Shown in pieces: positions 41,873 to 50,616 of a stretch of 64,000 nucleotides of DNA. The notes beneath the pieces are model-generated. The model had not been told where the DNA came from and searched no databases. It saw only the letters and a program-made list of their open reading frames with translations. The stretch's first letter is position 1, and the number at the start of each line of letters is the position of its first letter. The stretch spans positions 62,001-126,000 of the forward strand of contig NZ_VKAC01000013.1 in the NCBI RefSeq assembly GCF_008041935.1. Reading direction: 5' to 3'. This stretch comes from Quadrisphaera setariae. GTDB taxonomy: Bacteria > Actinomycetota > Actinomycetes > Actinomycetales > Quadrisphaeraceae. Position numbers and translations under genes: made by a program.

Positions 41873-42850
41873 TCAGAGGCGCCGGGTGGTGACCCGGTCG
41901 CGCTGCACGTGCTCGGGCCCCGGGAGGGTCGAGCCGGGCAGCTGCACCGCGGCGGTGCCGTGGGCGACGGCGACGGCGAGGCGCTCGGCCTCGGCGGCGC
42001 CGTCCAGCTCGGCCAGCAGGTAGCCGGCCAGGGTGGAGTCACCGGCGCCGACCGTGCTGACCGGCGTGACGGGCTCGTGCACGGCGTGCCAGGCGCCGTC
42101 GGCGGTGACGAGCAGGGCGCCCGCACCTCCGAGGGTCACCAGGACGGTCTCGACGCCGCGCTCGACCAGGGTCGAGGCGGCCTCGGCCGCGGCCACGGGG
42201 TCGGCCTCGAGCTCGGCGCCGGCCGCGCCGCCGCGGCCCGGTGCTGCCAGGCCGGTGAGCTCGGCGAGCTCCTCGGCGTTCGGCTTCAGCAGGTCGGGCA
42301 GCGCCGTCGACGACGAGGGGGCGTCCGGCCCGGCGGTCGCCAGCAGCGCCGCGCCGGAGGTGTCCACGGCCACCCGGGCACCGGTGCTGCGCAGCTGCGC
42401 CACGAGCCGGCCGTACCAGTCGTCGTCGACCCCGGGGGGCAGCGAGCCGGAGAGGGCGACCCAGCGGGCGCCTGCGGCCTCGCGGCGCAGCGCCTCCGCC
42501 AGCCCCGCGCGCGCGCCGGCGTCGAGGGGGGCGCCGGGAGCGTTGACCTTGGTGGTGGTGCCGTCGGGCTCGGCGAGGGTCAGGTTGACCCGCGAGTGCG
42601 CGGCGATCGGCACGGCCCGGTGCACCAGGTGCAGCTCGCGCAGTGCCAGCAGCAGCGGGTCGTCGGGGTGGCCGGGCAGCACCGCGACCGCGGTGCGCCC
42701 ACCGGCGGCGACCACGCGGGCCACGTTGACGCCCTTGCCTCCGGGCTGGTCGACGGCGGCGGCCGAGCGCAGCACGGCGCCGCGCTCCAGCGGGCCGGCC
42801 AGCGGGACCAGGCGGTCCAGGCTGGGGTTGGCGGTCAGGGTGACGATCAC
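41873..42850 (-). CDS. fruK: 1-phosphofructokinase
   Basis: 325-aa PfkB-family kinase making fructose 1,6-bisphosphate from the PTS product. Signature 1 is QPGGKGVNVARVVAAGG, with VTLTANPSLDRLV at the start; signature 2 is VSTVGAGDSTLAGYL with the catalytic Asp in GAGDS. GSLPPGVDDDWY and LLKPNAEEL also fit FruK. GTG start, overlapping the fruR stop by 4 nt. Confidence 0.95.
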   Translation of the reverse strand: MIVTLTANPSLDRLVPLAGPLERGAVLRSAAAVDQPGGKGVNVARVVAAGGRTAVAVLPGHPDDPLLLALRELHLVHRAVPIAAHSRVNLTLAEPDGTTTKVNAPGAPLDAGARAGLAEALRREAAGARWVALSGSLPPGVDDDWYGRLVAQLRSTGARVAVDTSGAALLATAGPDAPSSSTALPDLLKPNAEELAELTGLAAPGRGGAAGAELEADPVAAAEAASTLVERGVETVLVTLGGAGALLVTADGAWHAVHEPVTPVSTVGAGDSTLAGYLLAELDGAAEAERLAVAVAHGTAAVQLPGSTLPGPEHVQRDRVTTRRL

Positions 42851-43611
42851 GCGACCAGCACCTCCACTCCACGGGCTTCGAGGGACTTGAGCTCGCGCCG
42901 GGGGGCGCTCGCGTCGGTGACCAGGACGTCCACCTGGTCGAGCCCGGCGAAGCGCACGAGGTGCTCCTGGCCGAGCTTGGAGGCGTCGGCGAGCACGACG
43001 ACGCGGCGTCCGGCGGCGACGAGCGCCCGCTTGAGGGCGGCCTCGTCGTGGTCGGGGGTGGTCAGGCCGTGGTCGGCGGTGATGCCGTTGGCGCCGACGA
43101 AGGCGGTGTCGACGCGCAGGGCGCCGATCTGGGCCAGCGCGTCGGGGCCGACGGCCGCGTGCGTGGTGCCGCGGACGCGGCCGCCCACGAGGTGGAGGTC
43201 GATGCGGCCGGCGCCCGCGAGCTGGGCGGCGACGGGCACGGCGCTCGTCACCACGAGGAGCGGGGCGTCCACCGGCAGCAGTCGGGCCAGCCGGACCGTC
43301 GTCGTGCCTGCGTCCAGGGCGATGGAGCCGCCGGTGGGCACGAGGTCGAGGGCGGCGCGGGCGATGCGGTCCTTGGCGTCGGCGCGCTCGACGTCGCGGT
43401 CGGCCACGGCGCGCTCCACGACCGTCAGGGAGGAGGTGGGGACGGCGCCGCCGTGCACGCGGCGCAGCAGGCCCGCCTTCTCGAGGGCGGCCAGGTCGCG
43501 GCGGACGGTCTCGGTGGTCACGCCGAACTGCGCGGCGACGTCGGTGACGGCGATGCGACCGTGCTGGCGGACCAGCCCGGCGATCGCCTCGTGGCGCTCT
43601 GTCGCGTACAA
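42847..43611 (-). CDS. fruR: DeoR-family repressor of the fructose operon
   Basis: 254 aa. N-terminal DeoR HTH: YATERHEAIAGLVRQHGRIAVTDVAAQFGVTTETVRRDLAAL; C-terminal DeoRC sensor with GGSIALDAGTTTVRLARLL, DTAFVGANGI and DHDEAALKRALV. The start is TTG at 43611, because the conserved domain begins there and GAGGGAG sits 7 nt upstream; the ATG at 43692 would add 27 non-conserved residues. Family members respond to fructose phosphates, and autoregulation through the 219-bp divergent region is expected. Confidence 0.9.
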   Translation of the reverse strand: MYATERHEAIAGLVRQHGRIAVTDVAAQFGVTTETVRRDLAALEKAGLLRRVHGGAVPTSSLTVVERAVADRDVERADAKDRIARAALDLVPTGGSIALDAGTTTVRLARLLPVDAPLLVVTSAVPVAAQLAGAGRIDLHLVGGRVRGTTHAAVGPDALAQIGALRVDTAFVGANGITADHGLTTPDHDEAALKRALVAAGRRVVVLADASKLGQEHLVRFAGLDQVDVLVTDASAPRRELKSLEARGVEVLVA

Positions 43612-43695
43612 CGGCGCACTCCCTCGTGCCTGCGTGTGGTGGCGGTGTGTGGTGTCCCGGCCCGCTGCGATGTGGGCTTGTGTGGGAAACATCTT

Positions 43696-43757
43696 TGTGA
43701 CATGTGGTTCTACGCCCGTTCATGTTGTTGTGTCAAGGGGCGGGTTCGGTGCACGCT
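43696..43757 (+). promoter_or_regulatory. Divergent fruR/ptsI control region
   Basis: TTGTGT (43728-43733), 18 bp and CACGCT (43752-43757) form a plausible ptsI promoter. TGTGACA (43696-43702) and TGTGTCA (43729-43735) overlap or flank its -35 and may be DeoR half-sites. The rest of the 43612-43830 gap shows no gene. Confidence 0.35.
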
Positions 43758-43830
43758 GGTCCCGGACACCACCCCTCAGCCCGACCCGCGCCCGTCCGCG
43801 TGGCGGGTCCGCTCCAGCGCAGGAGTCACG

Positions 43831-45570
43831 ATGAGCAGCGTCGCCACCCCTCCGTCCGCCTCTGCCGCCTCCTCCGGCGGCCGCGCGCTCGCGGGCATCC
43901 CCGTCGTGCCCGGCGTCGGTGCCGGCCCCGTGGTCCGTCCGGCCGACCGGCCGCGCCTGCCGGAGGTCACCGGTGAGCCGTCCGTGGCCGAGGAGGCGCG
44001 CGCCGGTGAGGTCGAGCGCTTCCAGGCCGCCGCCGGTGTCGTCGCCGAGCGCCTGGAGGGGCGCGCCGCGCGCGCCACCGGCGCCGCCGCGGAGGTGCTG
44101 GAGGCCACAGCGGGCCTCGCCCGCGACCGCGGGCTGCTGGCCGCCGTCGCCAAGCGCGTCAAGGCCGGCGCCCCCGCCGACCAGGCCGTCGTCGGTGCGG
44201 CGGAGCAGTTCAGCGCGATGTTCACCCAGCTCGGGGGGGTGATGGCCGAGCGCGTCACCGACCTCGCCGACCTGCGCGACCGCCTCGTGGCCGAGCTCAC
44301 CGGGCAGGAGGAGCCGGGCGTGCCCGTGCCCGCCGACCCCTCGGTGCTGCTCGCCGACGACCTCGCCCCCGCCGACACCGCCGGGCTGCGGCCCGAGCTG
44401 GTGCTCGCCATCGCGACCACGCGCGGCGGCCCCACGAGCCACACCGCGATCATCGCCCGCCAGCTCGGCATCCCCTGCGTGGTGGCCGTCGGCGGCCTCG
44501 ACGACGTCGCCACCGGCCAGTTCGTGCTGGTCGACGGGACCTCCGGGGAGGTCGCCGTCGAGCCCGACCGCGTCCTCGCCGCCGCTCGCGTGGAGGCCTC
44601 CGAGCGCGAGGCCGCCGCCGTCGCCGCCTGGACCGGCCCGGGGGCCACCGCCGACGGTCGCGCCGTCGACGTCCTCGCCAACGTCCAGGACGGCGCGGGC
44701 GCCCGCAGGGCCGCCGCCACCGGCGCCCAGGGCGTGGGCCTGTTCCGCACCGAGCTGTGCTTCCTCGACGCCGACTCCGAGCCGTCCGTGGCCGAGCAGG
44801 CCCGCATCTACGGCGAGGTCTTCGCGGCCTTCTCCGACCGCCCGTCCGGCGCGGGCACCGGGAGCAAGGTGGTGCTGCGCACCCTCGACGCCGGCTCCGA
44901 CAAGCCGCTGAAGTTCGCCACCGCCCCGGACGAGGAGAACCCCGCCCTCGGCGTGCGCGGGCTGCGCATCGCGTGGGGCCAGCCGGGCATCCTCGACCGC
45001 CAGCTCGACGCCGTCGCCCTCGCCGCCGAGCAGACCGGCACCTCGCCGTGGGTGATGGCGCCGATGGTCGCCACCGCCGCCGAGGCCCGCGACTTCGCCG
45101 CCCGCGTCCGCGCTCGCGGTCTGACCGCCGGCGTCATGATCGAGGTCCCGGCCGCCGCGCTGCACGCCGAGCGGATCCTGCGCGAGGTCGACTTCCTCTC
45201 CATCGGCACGAACGACCTGGCGCAGTACACCCTCGCCGCCGACCGGCTCTCCGCCGACCTCGCCCACCTGAACGACCCCTGGCAGCCCGCGCTGCTGCAG
45301 CTCGTGGCGCTGACCGCCGCCGCCGGGGTCGCGGCCGGCAAGCCCGTGGGCGTGTGCGGCGAGGCCGCCGCCGACCCGCTGCTGGGCGCGGTGCTCGCGG
45401 GCATGGGCATCACGTCGCTGTCGTGCGCGGCCAGCGCCGTCTCCGCTGTGGGGGCGCGCCTGGCGCAGGTCGAGCTGGCCGCGTGCCAGGAGGCCGCGCG
45501 CGCCGCCGTCGAGGCCGACGACCCGGCCGCTGCCCGCGCCGCCGCCCGCGAGGTCCTCCTCGGCATCTGA
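43831..45570 (+). CDS. ptsI: PTS enzyme I (phosphoenolpyruvate-protein phosphotransferase)
   Basis: 579 aa. It phosphorylates HPr with PEP. The phosphorylated His204 lies in ATTRGGPTSHTAIIAR; the PEP-binding domain has GVGLFRTELCFLD, VVLRTLDAGSDKPL, NPALGVRGLRI, VMIEVPAAAL, FLSIGTNDLAQYTLAADR and the active Cys in PVGVCGEAAADP. AGGAG lies 5 nt before the ATG at 43831. It is divergent from fruR and completes the PTS in this locus. Confidence 0.96.
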   Translation: MSSVATPPSASAASSGGRALAGIPVVPGVGAGPVVRPADRPRLPEVTGEPSVAEEARAGEVERFQAAAGVVAERLEGRAARATGAAAEVLEATAGLARDRGLLAAVAKRVKAGAPADQAVVGAAEQFSAMFTQLGGVMAERVTDLADLRDRLVAELTGQEEPGVPVPADPSVLLADDLAPADTAGLRPELVLAIATTRGGPTSHTAIIARQLGIPCVVAVGGLDDVATGQFVLVDGTSGEVAVEPDRVLAAARVEASEREAAAVAAWTGPGATADGRAVDVLANVQDGAGARRAAATGAQGVGLFRTELCFLDADSEPSVAEQARIYGEVFAAFSDRPSGAGTGSKVVLRTLDAGSDKPLKFATAPDEENPALGVRGLRIAWGQPGILDRQLDAVALAAEQTGTSPWVMAPMVATAAEARDFAARVRARGLTAGVMIEVPAAALHAERILREVDFLSIGTNDLAQYTLAADRLSADLAHLNDPWQPALLQLVALTAAAGVAAGKPVGVCGEAAADPLLGAVLAGMGITSLSCAASAVSAVGARLAQVELAACQEAARAAVEADDPAAARAAAREVLLGI

Positions 45571-45682
45571 CCCCTCCTCCTCCTCCGCGACGATCGAGGC
45601 AGTCGCGCACGGTCTGCGCGTGCGACTCCCTCGGTCGTCGCCGGACGAGGGAGGGGGGACGGGGCGCGGGAGGATGGCGCAC

Positions 45683-48358
45683 GTGATGCTGCCGCCCGCG
45701 GGACGGCCCGGCTCGGGCGCCGACCTCCCGGTCCGGGAGGTGCTCGACGACCTCGCCGGAGCCCTCGCCGACCGCGGCACCGCGCTGCTCGTCGCTCCTC
45801 CCGGGACCGGCAAGACCACGCTGGTGCCGCTCGCGCTCGCCGACGCCCTCCCGGCGTCAGCGGGCCGCGTGGTGGTCGCCGAGCCCCGCCGCGTGGCCGT
45901 CCGCGCGGCTGCCCGCCGCATGGCCTCCCTGGTCGGCGAGCCCGTCGGGCAGCGCGTCGGGTGGAGCGTCCGCGGTGAGCGCCGCACCAGCGCCGCCACC
46001 CGGGTGGAGGTGGTGACCACCGGTCTGCTGCTGCGGCGCCTGCAGCGCGACCCGGAGCTGCCGGGCGTGGACGTCGTCGTCCTCGACGAGGTCCACGAGC
46101 GCCACCTCGACGCCGACCTCGCCCTCGCGCTCCTCCTGGACGCCCGCGCCGCGCTGCGCCCCGACCTGCGGGTCCTGGCCGCCTCCGCCACCCCTGACAC
46201 CGCCCGCCTCGCCGCCGTGCTCGGCGCCGCCGACGGACAGGAGGACGGCGACGGCGGTGGCGCGCGGCCGGCGCCGGTCGTCGTCGCCACCGCGCCCGTC
46301 CACCCCCTGGAGGTGGTGTGGGCGCCTCCGACGCGGCCCGTGCGCCCGCCCGAGGGGACGCGCACCGACCCCGCGCTGCTCGACCACGTCGCCGCGACGA
46401 CCCGCCGCGCCCTGGCCGAGCGGGCCGGGGACGTGCTGGTGTTCGTCCCCGGAGCGGCCGAGGTCGGCGGCGTGCGGTCCCGGCTGGAGCGCTCCCTCGG
46501 CAGTGACGGCGGCAGCGGCGTCGACGTCCTCGCCCTGTCCGGCCGGCAGTCGACCGACCAGCAGGACGCCGCGCTGCGCCCCTCCGAGCCCGGGCGGCGG
46601 CGCGTGGTGGTCTCCACCGCCGTCGCGGAGTCGAGCCTGACCGTGCCCGGCGTGCGGACCGTGGTGGACGCCGGCCTGTCGCGCGTGCCCCGGACCGACC
46701 ACGCCCGCGGCCTGGGCGGGCTGGCCACCACCCGGGTCAGCCGCGCCGCCGCCGAGCAGCGCGCCGGCCGCGCCGCCCGCGAGGCCCCCGGCACCGTCTA
46801 CCGGTGCTGGAGCGCGCTGGAGCACGAGCGCCTCGCGCCCCAGCCGCTGCCCGAGGTGGCCACCGCTGACCTCACCGGCGCGGTGCTGGCGCTGGCCGCG
46901 TGGTCGCGCGCCGACGGCGCCGGCCTGCCCCTGCTCGACCCCCTGCCCGCCGGCGCCACCGCCGCCGCGGTCGGCGTGCTGCACGACCTCGCCCTCCTCG
47001 ACGGCGACGACCCGTCCACCGCCCGCCCCACCCCCCGCGGCCGCGCGGTCGCGTCGCTGGGGCTGGAGCCGCGCTGGGGCCGTGCGCTGCTCGACGGCGC
47101 GGCGCTGGTGGGGGAGCGGACCGCTGCCGAGGTGGTCGCCCTGCTCAGCGAGGACGGCCTCGTCGGCGGCGGTGGCCCCGGCGGCGGGGGTGACGACATC
47201 GCGGCGAGCTGGCGCGCCCTCCGCCGCGACGACGACCCCGGCCGCTCGGCCCGGTGGCGCGCGGAGGTGCGCCGTCTGTCCGGCGCCCTCGGCGACCTGC
47301 CCGCCGGCCAGCGGCCCGCCGCCGCCACGAGGGCTGCCCGCCTCACCGACGACGCCGCGGCCGGGCTCGTCGTCGGGCTGGCGCACCCCGAGCGGCTCGC
47401 CCGCGCCCGCTCGGCGGGGTCGTCGGGGGAGTCCTACCTCACGGCGGGCGGTACTGCGGTCAGGCTGGCCCCCGGGTCGGGCCTGCGCGGCGCGCCCTGG
47501 CTGGCCGTCGCCGTGGCCGACAGGTCCGGCAGCGACCCGGAGGCCCGTGTCCGCGCCGCCGCCGCCCTCGACGAGGACGGCGCCCGCGCGGCGGCGCCGC
47601 AGCTGCTCGTCGACGTCGAGGAGGTGGCCTGGCAGGGCGGCGCGACCGGTGACGTGGTCGCCCGGCGCGTGGAGCGCCTCGGCGCCGTCGAGCTGAGCAG
47701 CCGACCGCTCACCGGAGCCCTCGACGACCGCGAGCGCGCCCTCGTGGCCGACGCCCTCGCCGACGGCCTCGGGCAGGCGGGCCTGGCGCTGCTGCCGTGG
47801 CCGGAGGGGGCGGTGCGGCTGCGGCGGCGCCTCGCGGCGTGCCGCGAGGCGCTCGGCGACCCGTGGCCCGCCGTCGACGACGACGCCCTGCTCGCCCGTT
47901 CCGCCGAGTGGCTCGGCCCGGAGCTGGCCGGCGCGCGCCGACGGGCCGACCTCGCCCGGGTGGACACGACCTCCGCGCTGAGGCGGCTGCTGCCGTGGCC
48001 GGACGCGACCAGGCTCGACCAGCTGGCGCCTGAGCGCCTGCGCCTGCCCGACGGAGGGGCCCGGGTGCTCGGCCAGCGCGGACCGGACCAGTCGAGCGCA
48101 CCGCTGGACTGGTCCGACCCGGCCGCGCCCGTGCTCGCGGTCCGGCTGCAGAGGGTGCTGGGCTGGACCGGGGCGCCGCGCGTGCTGGACGGGCGCGTCG
48201 CCGTCGTCATCCACCTGCTCTCACCGGCCGGGCGACCGCTCGCGGTCACCGCCGACCTGGCGGGCTTCTGGCGAGGCGCCTACCGGGAGGTGCGGGCGCA
48301 GATGCGGGGTCGTTACCCCAAGCACGCCTGGCCCGAGGACCCCCTCAGCACCCGCTGA
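45683..48358 (+). CDS. hrpB: ATP-dependent helicase, HrpB-type (DEAH/RHA)
   Basis: 891 aa. Superfamily 2 motifs: I VAPPGTGKTTLVPLALAD, II VVVLDEVHERHLDADLAL (DEVH), III AASATPD, then VLVFVPGAAEVGGVRSRLE, VVVSTAVAESSLTVPGVRTVVDAGLSR and the motif VI region AAEQRAGRAAREAPGTVYR. The C-terminal HrpB domain includes PRVLDGRVAVVIHLLSPAGRPLAVTADLAGFWRGAYREVR. GTG at 45683 is chosen, with a GAGGAT box 7 nt before it; ATG at 45674 is an alternative. The cellular role of HrpB is unclear. Confidence 0.88.
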   Translation: MMLPPAGRPGSGADLPVREVLDDLAGALADRGTALLVAPPGTGKTTLVPLALADALPASAGRVVVAEPRRVAVRAAARRMASLVGEPVGQRVGWSVRGERRTSAATRVEVVTTGLLLRRLQRDPELPGVDVVVLDEVHERHLDADLALALLLDARAALRPDLRVLAASATPDTARLAAVLGAADGQEDGDGGGARPAPVVVATAPVHPLEVVWAPPTRPVRPPEGTRTDPALLDHVAATTRRALAERAGDVLVFVPGAAEVGGVRSRLERSLGSDGGSGVDVLALSGRQSTDQQDAALRPSEPGRRRVVVSTAVAESSLTVPGVRTVVDAGLSRVPRTDHARGLGGLATTRVSRAAAEQRAGRAAREAPGTVYRCWSALEHERLAPQPLPEVATADLTGAVLALAAWSRADGAGLPLLDPLPAGATAAAVGVLHDLALLDGDDPSTARPTPRGRAVASLGLEPRWGRALLDGAALVGERTAAEVVALLSEDGLVGGGGPGGGGDDIAASWRALRRDDDPGRSARWRAEVRRLSGALGDLPAGQRPAAATRAARLTDDAAAGLVVGLAHPERLARARSAGSSGESYLTAGGTAVRLAPGSGLRGAPWLAVAVADRSGSDPEARVRAAAALDEDGARAAAPQLLVDVEEVAWQGGATGDVVARRVERLGAVELSSRPLTGALDDRERALVADALADGLGQAGLALLPWPEGAVRLRRRLAACREALGDPWPAVDDDALLARSAEWLGPELAGARRRADLARVDTTSALRRLLPWPDATRLDQLAPERLRLPDGGARVLGQRGPDQSSAPLDWSDPAAPVLAVRLQRVLGWTGAPRVLDGRVAVVIHLLSPAGRPLAVTADLAGFWRGAYREVRAQMRGRYPKHAWPEDPLSTR

Positions 48359-48379
48359 CCACGGGGCGGACGGGCGTGG

Positions 48380-48736
48380 TCAGCGGACCGGGCCGGTGTA
48401 CTTCTCGCCCGGGCCAGCGCCGTGCGCGTCGGGGAAGGGGGACGCCTCGCGGAAGGCCAGCTGCAGCGACCGGAGGCCGTCGCGCAGCGGCCGGGCGTGG
48501 TGGTCGCCGATCTCGGGGGAGGCAGCGGTGACCAGGCCGGCCAGCGCGGTGATGAGCACACGGGCCTCGCCGAGGTCGAGGTGGCCGCCCGCCTCGGCGT
48601 CCTCCGCGAGCCCGCACTTCACGGCCGCGGCGCTCATGAGGTGGACGGCGGCGGCCGTCACCACCTCGACCGCGGGGACCTCCGCGAGGTCCCGGACGGC
48701 GGTGGCGGACTCGGTGCTGGTCTCTGGCTGGCTCAC
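48380..48736 (-). CDS. DUF1844 family protein
   Basis: 118 aa: LAEVPAVEVVTAAAVHLMSAAAVKCGLAED, then DLGEARVLITALAGLVTAASPEIGDHHARPLRDGLRSLQLAFREA. These are the DUF1844 markers. In many actinobacteria DUF1844 genes sit beside infC, as here, but this copy is divergent. It has a leaderless promoter (TAATGT). Function unknown; the helical sequence suggests a small soluble protein. Convergent with hrpB 21 bp away. Confidence 0.82.
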   Translation of the reverse strand: MSQPETSTESATAVRDLAEVPAVEVVTAAAVHLMSAAAVKCGLAEDAEAGGHLDLGEARVLITALAGLVTAASPEIGDHHARPLRDGLRSLQLAFREASPFPDAHGAGPGEKYTGPVR

Positions 48737-48742
48737 GCTGGT

Positions 48743-48748
48743 ACATTA
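48743..48748 (-). promoter_or_regulatory. -10 box of the DUF1844 gene (leaderless)
   Basis: TAATGT on the minus strand ends 6 nt before the GTG at 48736. Confidence 0.55.
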
Positions 48749-49046
48749 GGCGACTGACCGACCGCGGCTCCGTGACCGCGCACGCTCCCGCCCGGCTCGT
48801 CCGGGCACCCGGGAGCACCGCAGAACGGGGCCCGGTGCGCCAAGTGGAGGCCTCCTCCCACCCGCGTCGGCCCTCACCGGCCGCCGGGTCCCCGGTCCAC
48901 CGCACCACCCCGCGAGCACCGGGGGTGGGTGCGGTTCTCCGGCGTCGCCTGCGACGCCCGAGCCGGGTCAGGCCCTCGCGACGCGTCCGTCGGGGGAGAC
49001 CCTCCCGCGACGGTGGTTCCGAGCACGTCGCAGAGGAGCAAGGCAC
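48749..49046 (+). promoter_or_regulatory. Long GC-rich infC leader region
   Basis: A stretch of about 300 bp without a gene separates the DUF1844 promoter from infC. It contains several potential stems, for example GGCGTCG/CGACGCC around 48941-48958 and GCACC-type pairs near 48915-48935. It ends in GAGGAG (49033-49038). infC leaders carry autoregulatory structures in other bacteria; whether this one does is inferred only. I see no convincing -10 box for infC. Confidence 0.4.
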
Positions 49047-50258
49047 ATCAGCGAACCGCGCATCAACGACCGCATCCGCGTCCCCGAGGTGCGGCTGGTC
49101 GGGCCGAACGGTGAGCAGGTCGGGATCGTGCGCGTCGAGGACGCGCTCCGCCTGGCCCAGGAGGCCGACCTCGACCTGGTCGAGGTCGCCCCGCAGGCGA
49201 AGCCCCCGGTCTGCAAGCTCATGGACTTCGGGAAGTTCAAGTACGAGTCCGCGATGAAGGACCGTGAGGCTCGGAAGAACCAGACGAACACCGTGCTGAA
49301 GACCGTCCGGCTGCGCCTGAAGATCGACCCGCACGACTACGAGACCAAGAAGGGCTTCGCCGAGAAGTTCCTCGAGGGCGGCGACAAGGTCAAGGTCATG
49401 ATCATGTTCCGTGGTCGCGAGCAGTCGCGCCCGGAGATGGGCCTCCGCCTCCTCCAGCGCTTCGCCGGCGACGTCGCCGAGCTCGGTGCGATCGAGTCCA
49501 GCCCCCAGCAGGACGGCCGGAACATGGTCATGGTCATCGGCCCGACGCGCCGCAAGGCCGACGTCAAGGCCGAGCAGAAGGCCGAGCAGCGCGACCGCCG
49601 CGACGCCGACCGCGCTGCTCGCGCCGAGCGCACCCAGCGCGAGCGCGAGGAGCAGGCCGAGCGCCAGTCGTCCGCTCCCGAAGAGCCCGAGGCTCCGCAG
49701 GTCTCCCCGCTCATCGCCGAGGGCGACGAGCCGCTGTTCGTCCGCCGCGCCCCGCAGCCGGCCGCTCCGGCGGCCCGCGAGGGCGGCTACCGCAGCGAGC
49801 GTCCCGACCGCGAGGGCGGCTACCGCGGTGGAGACCGTGACGGTGGCGGCTACCGCGGCGACCGTGGCGGTGACCGTCCCGACCGCGAGGGCGGCGGCTA
49901 CCGCGGCGGTGACCGTCCCGACCGCGAGGGCGGCGGCTACCGCGGTGGAGACCGTGACGGCGGGTCCCGCCCGCCGCGCACGTCCACCGGCCCGTCGCGC
50001 CCGTCCGGCCCCCCGCCGGCCTCGCGCCCGGTCCGTCCGGCGATGCCGCGTCCGGCCGTCCAGCCGGGAGCCGCTCCCGGCCCCCGGCCCACGCCGGCGG
50101 CCCCCGCCCGCGAGGGCGCTGCACCGACGCCGGGCCCCGGCCCGTCGCCGGCGCCCCGCCCGGGCTCGGCCACCCCTGGGCCTCGGCCCACCCCGGCCGC
50201 CCCGCGGCCGACCCCCCGTCCGGCTCGACCGACGCCTCCGCCGCCCTCGGGCGACTGA
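49047..50258 (+). CDS. infC: Translation initiation factor IF-3 with AUC start and long RGG-rich tail
   Basis: 403 aa if initiated at the AUC codon at 49047 ([19 protein letters not shown]), which is 8 nt after GAGGAG and restores the family's N-terminus; the first standard start, GTG at 49089, would remove 14 conserved residues. Residues 1 to about 172 are a normal IF-3 ([49 protein letters not shown]). Beyond it lie a charged helical segment (about 173-208), a YRGGDR/DREGG repeat region (about 243-308) and a Pro/Ala/Arg tail. IF-3 is normally about 180-220 aa. It probably uses the rare start codon for autocontrol, as E. coli infC does with AUU. Confidence 0.93.
   Translation: MSEPRINDRIRVPEVRLVGPNGEQVGIVRVEDALRLAQEADLDLVEVAPQAKPPVCKLMDFGKFKYESAMKDREARKNQTNTVLKTVRLRLKIDPHDYETKKGFAEKFLEGGDKVKVMIMFRGREQSRPEMGLRLLQRFAGDVAELGAIESSPQQDGRNMVMVIGPTRRKADVKAEQKAEQRDRRDADRAARAERTQREREEQAERQSSAPEEPEAPQVSPLIAEGDEPLFVRRAPQPAAPAAREGGYRSERPDREGGYRGGDRDGGGYRGDRGGDRPDREGGGYRGGDRPDREGGGYRGGDRDGGSRPPRTSTGPSRPSGPPPASRPVRPAMPRPAVQPGAAPGPRPTPAAPAREGAAPTPGPGPSPAPRPGSATPGPRPTPAAPRPTPRPARPTPPPPSGD
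49800..49952 (+). repeat. Tandem repeat inside infC
   Basis: Two 39-bp units (49875-49913 and 49914-49952) differ at only a few bases, and a 36-bp relative occupies 49800-49835. Each encodes RPDREGG(G)YRGGD. The repeat falls in the tail, not in the IF-3 core. Confidence 0.85.
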
Positions 50259-50293
50259 GCCGCCGCAGGACCGGACAGACCCAGCACCCGTGA

Positions 50294-50353
50294 CGCCCGG
50301 AGGGACCCCTCCGGGCGCTGACCAGAGCGCGGGCGGGCCATCGTGCCCGCCCG
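50294..50353 (+). promoter_or_regulatory. Two hairpins in the infC-rpmI spacer
   Basis: CGCCCGGAGG (50294-50303) pairs with CCTCCGGGCG (50308-50317). CGGGCGGGC (50330-50338) pairs with GCCCGCCCG (50345-50353), which ends 5 nt before the rpmI ribosome-binding site. This is where L20 binds to autoregulate rpmI-rplT in other bacteria; a role here is inferred. Confidence 0.45.
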
Positions 50354-50373
50354 GAACGAGGAGGACGGCAGCC

Positions 50374-50568
50374 GTGCCGAAGATGAAGACCCACAGCGGG
50401 GCCAAGAAGCGTTTCAAGGTCACCGGGAGCGGCAAGCTCATGCGCGAGCGCACCAACCTGCGCCACCTGCTGGAGGGCAAGTCCACCCGCCGCACGCGCC
50501 GCCTGTCCGTCGACGCGCAGCTCTCCCCGGCCGACGCCAAGCGCGCCGAGCGCCTGCTCGGCCGCTGA
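50374..50568 (+). CDS. rpmI: 50S ribosomal protein L35
   Basis: 64 aa. Full L35: [42 protein letters not shown], then [13 protein letters not shown] start behind GAGGAGGAC. Between infC and rplT as in most bacteria. Confidence 0.97.
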   Translation: MPKMKTHSGAKKRFKVTGSGKLMRERTNLRHLLEGKSTRRTRRLSVDAQLSPADAKRAERLLGR

Positions 50569-50616
50569 GCGGCTGAGCCACTCCCCACCGACCTCTAGAA
50601 GACCCAGGAGCACCCC

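Noticed and set aside
42847-43692. fruR starting at ATG 43692
   Set aside because: The extra 27 residues are unlike DeoR proteins, and a good ribosome-binding site precedes TTG 43611.
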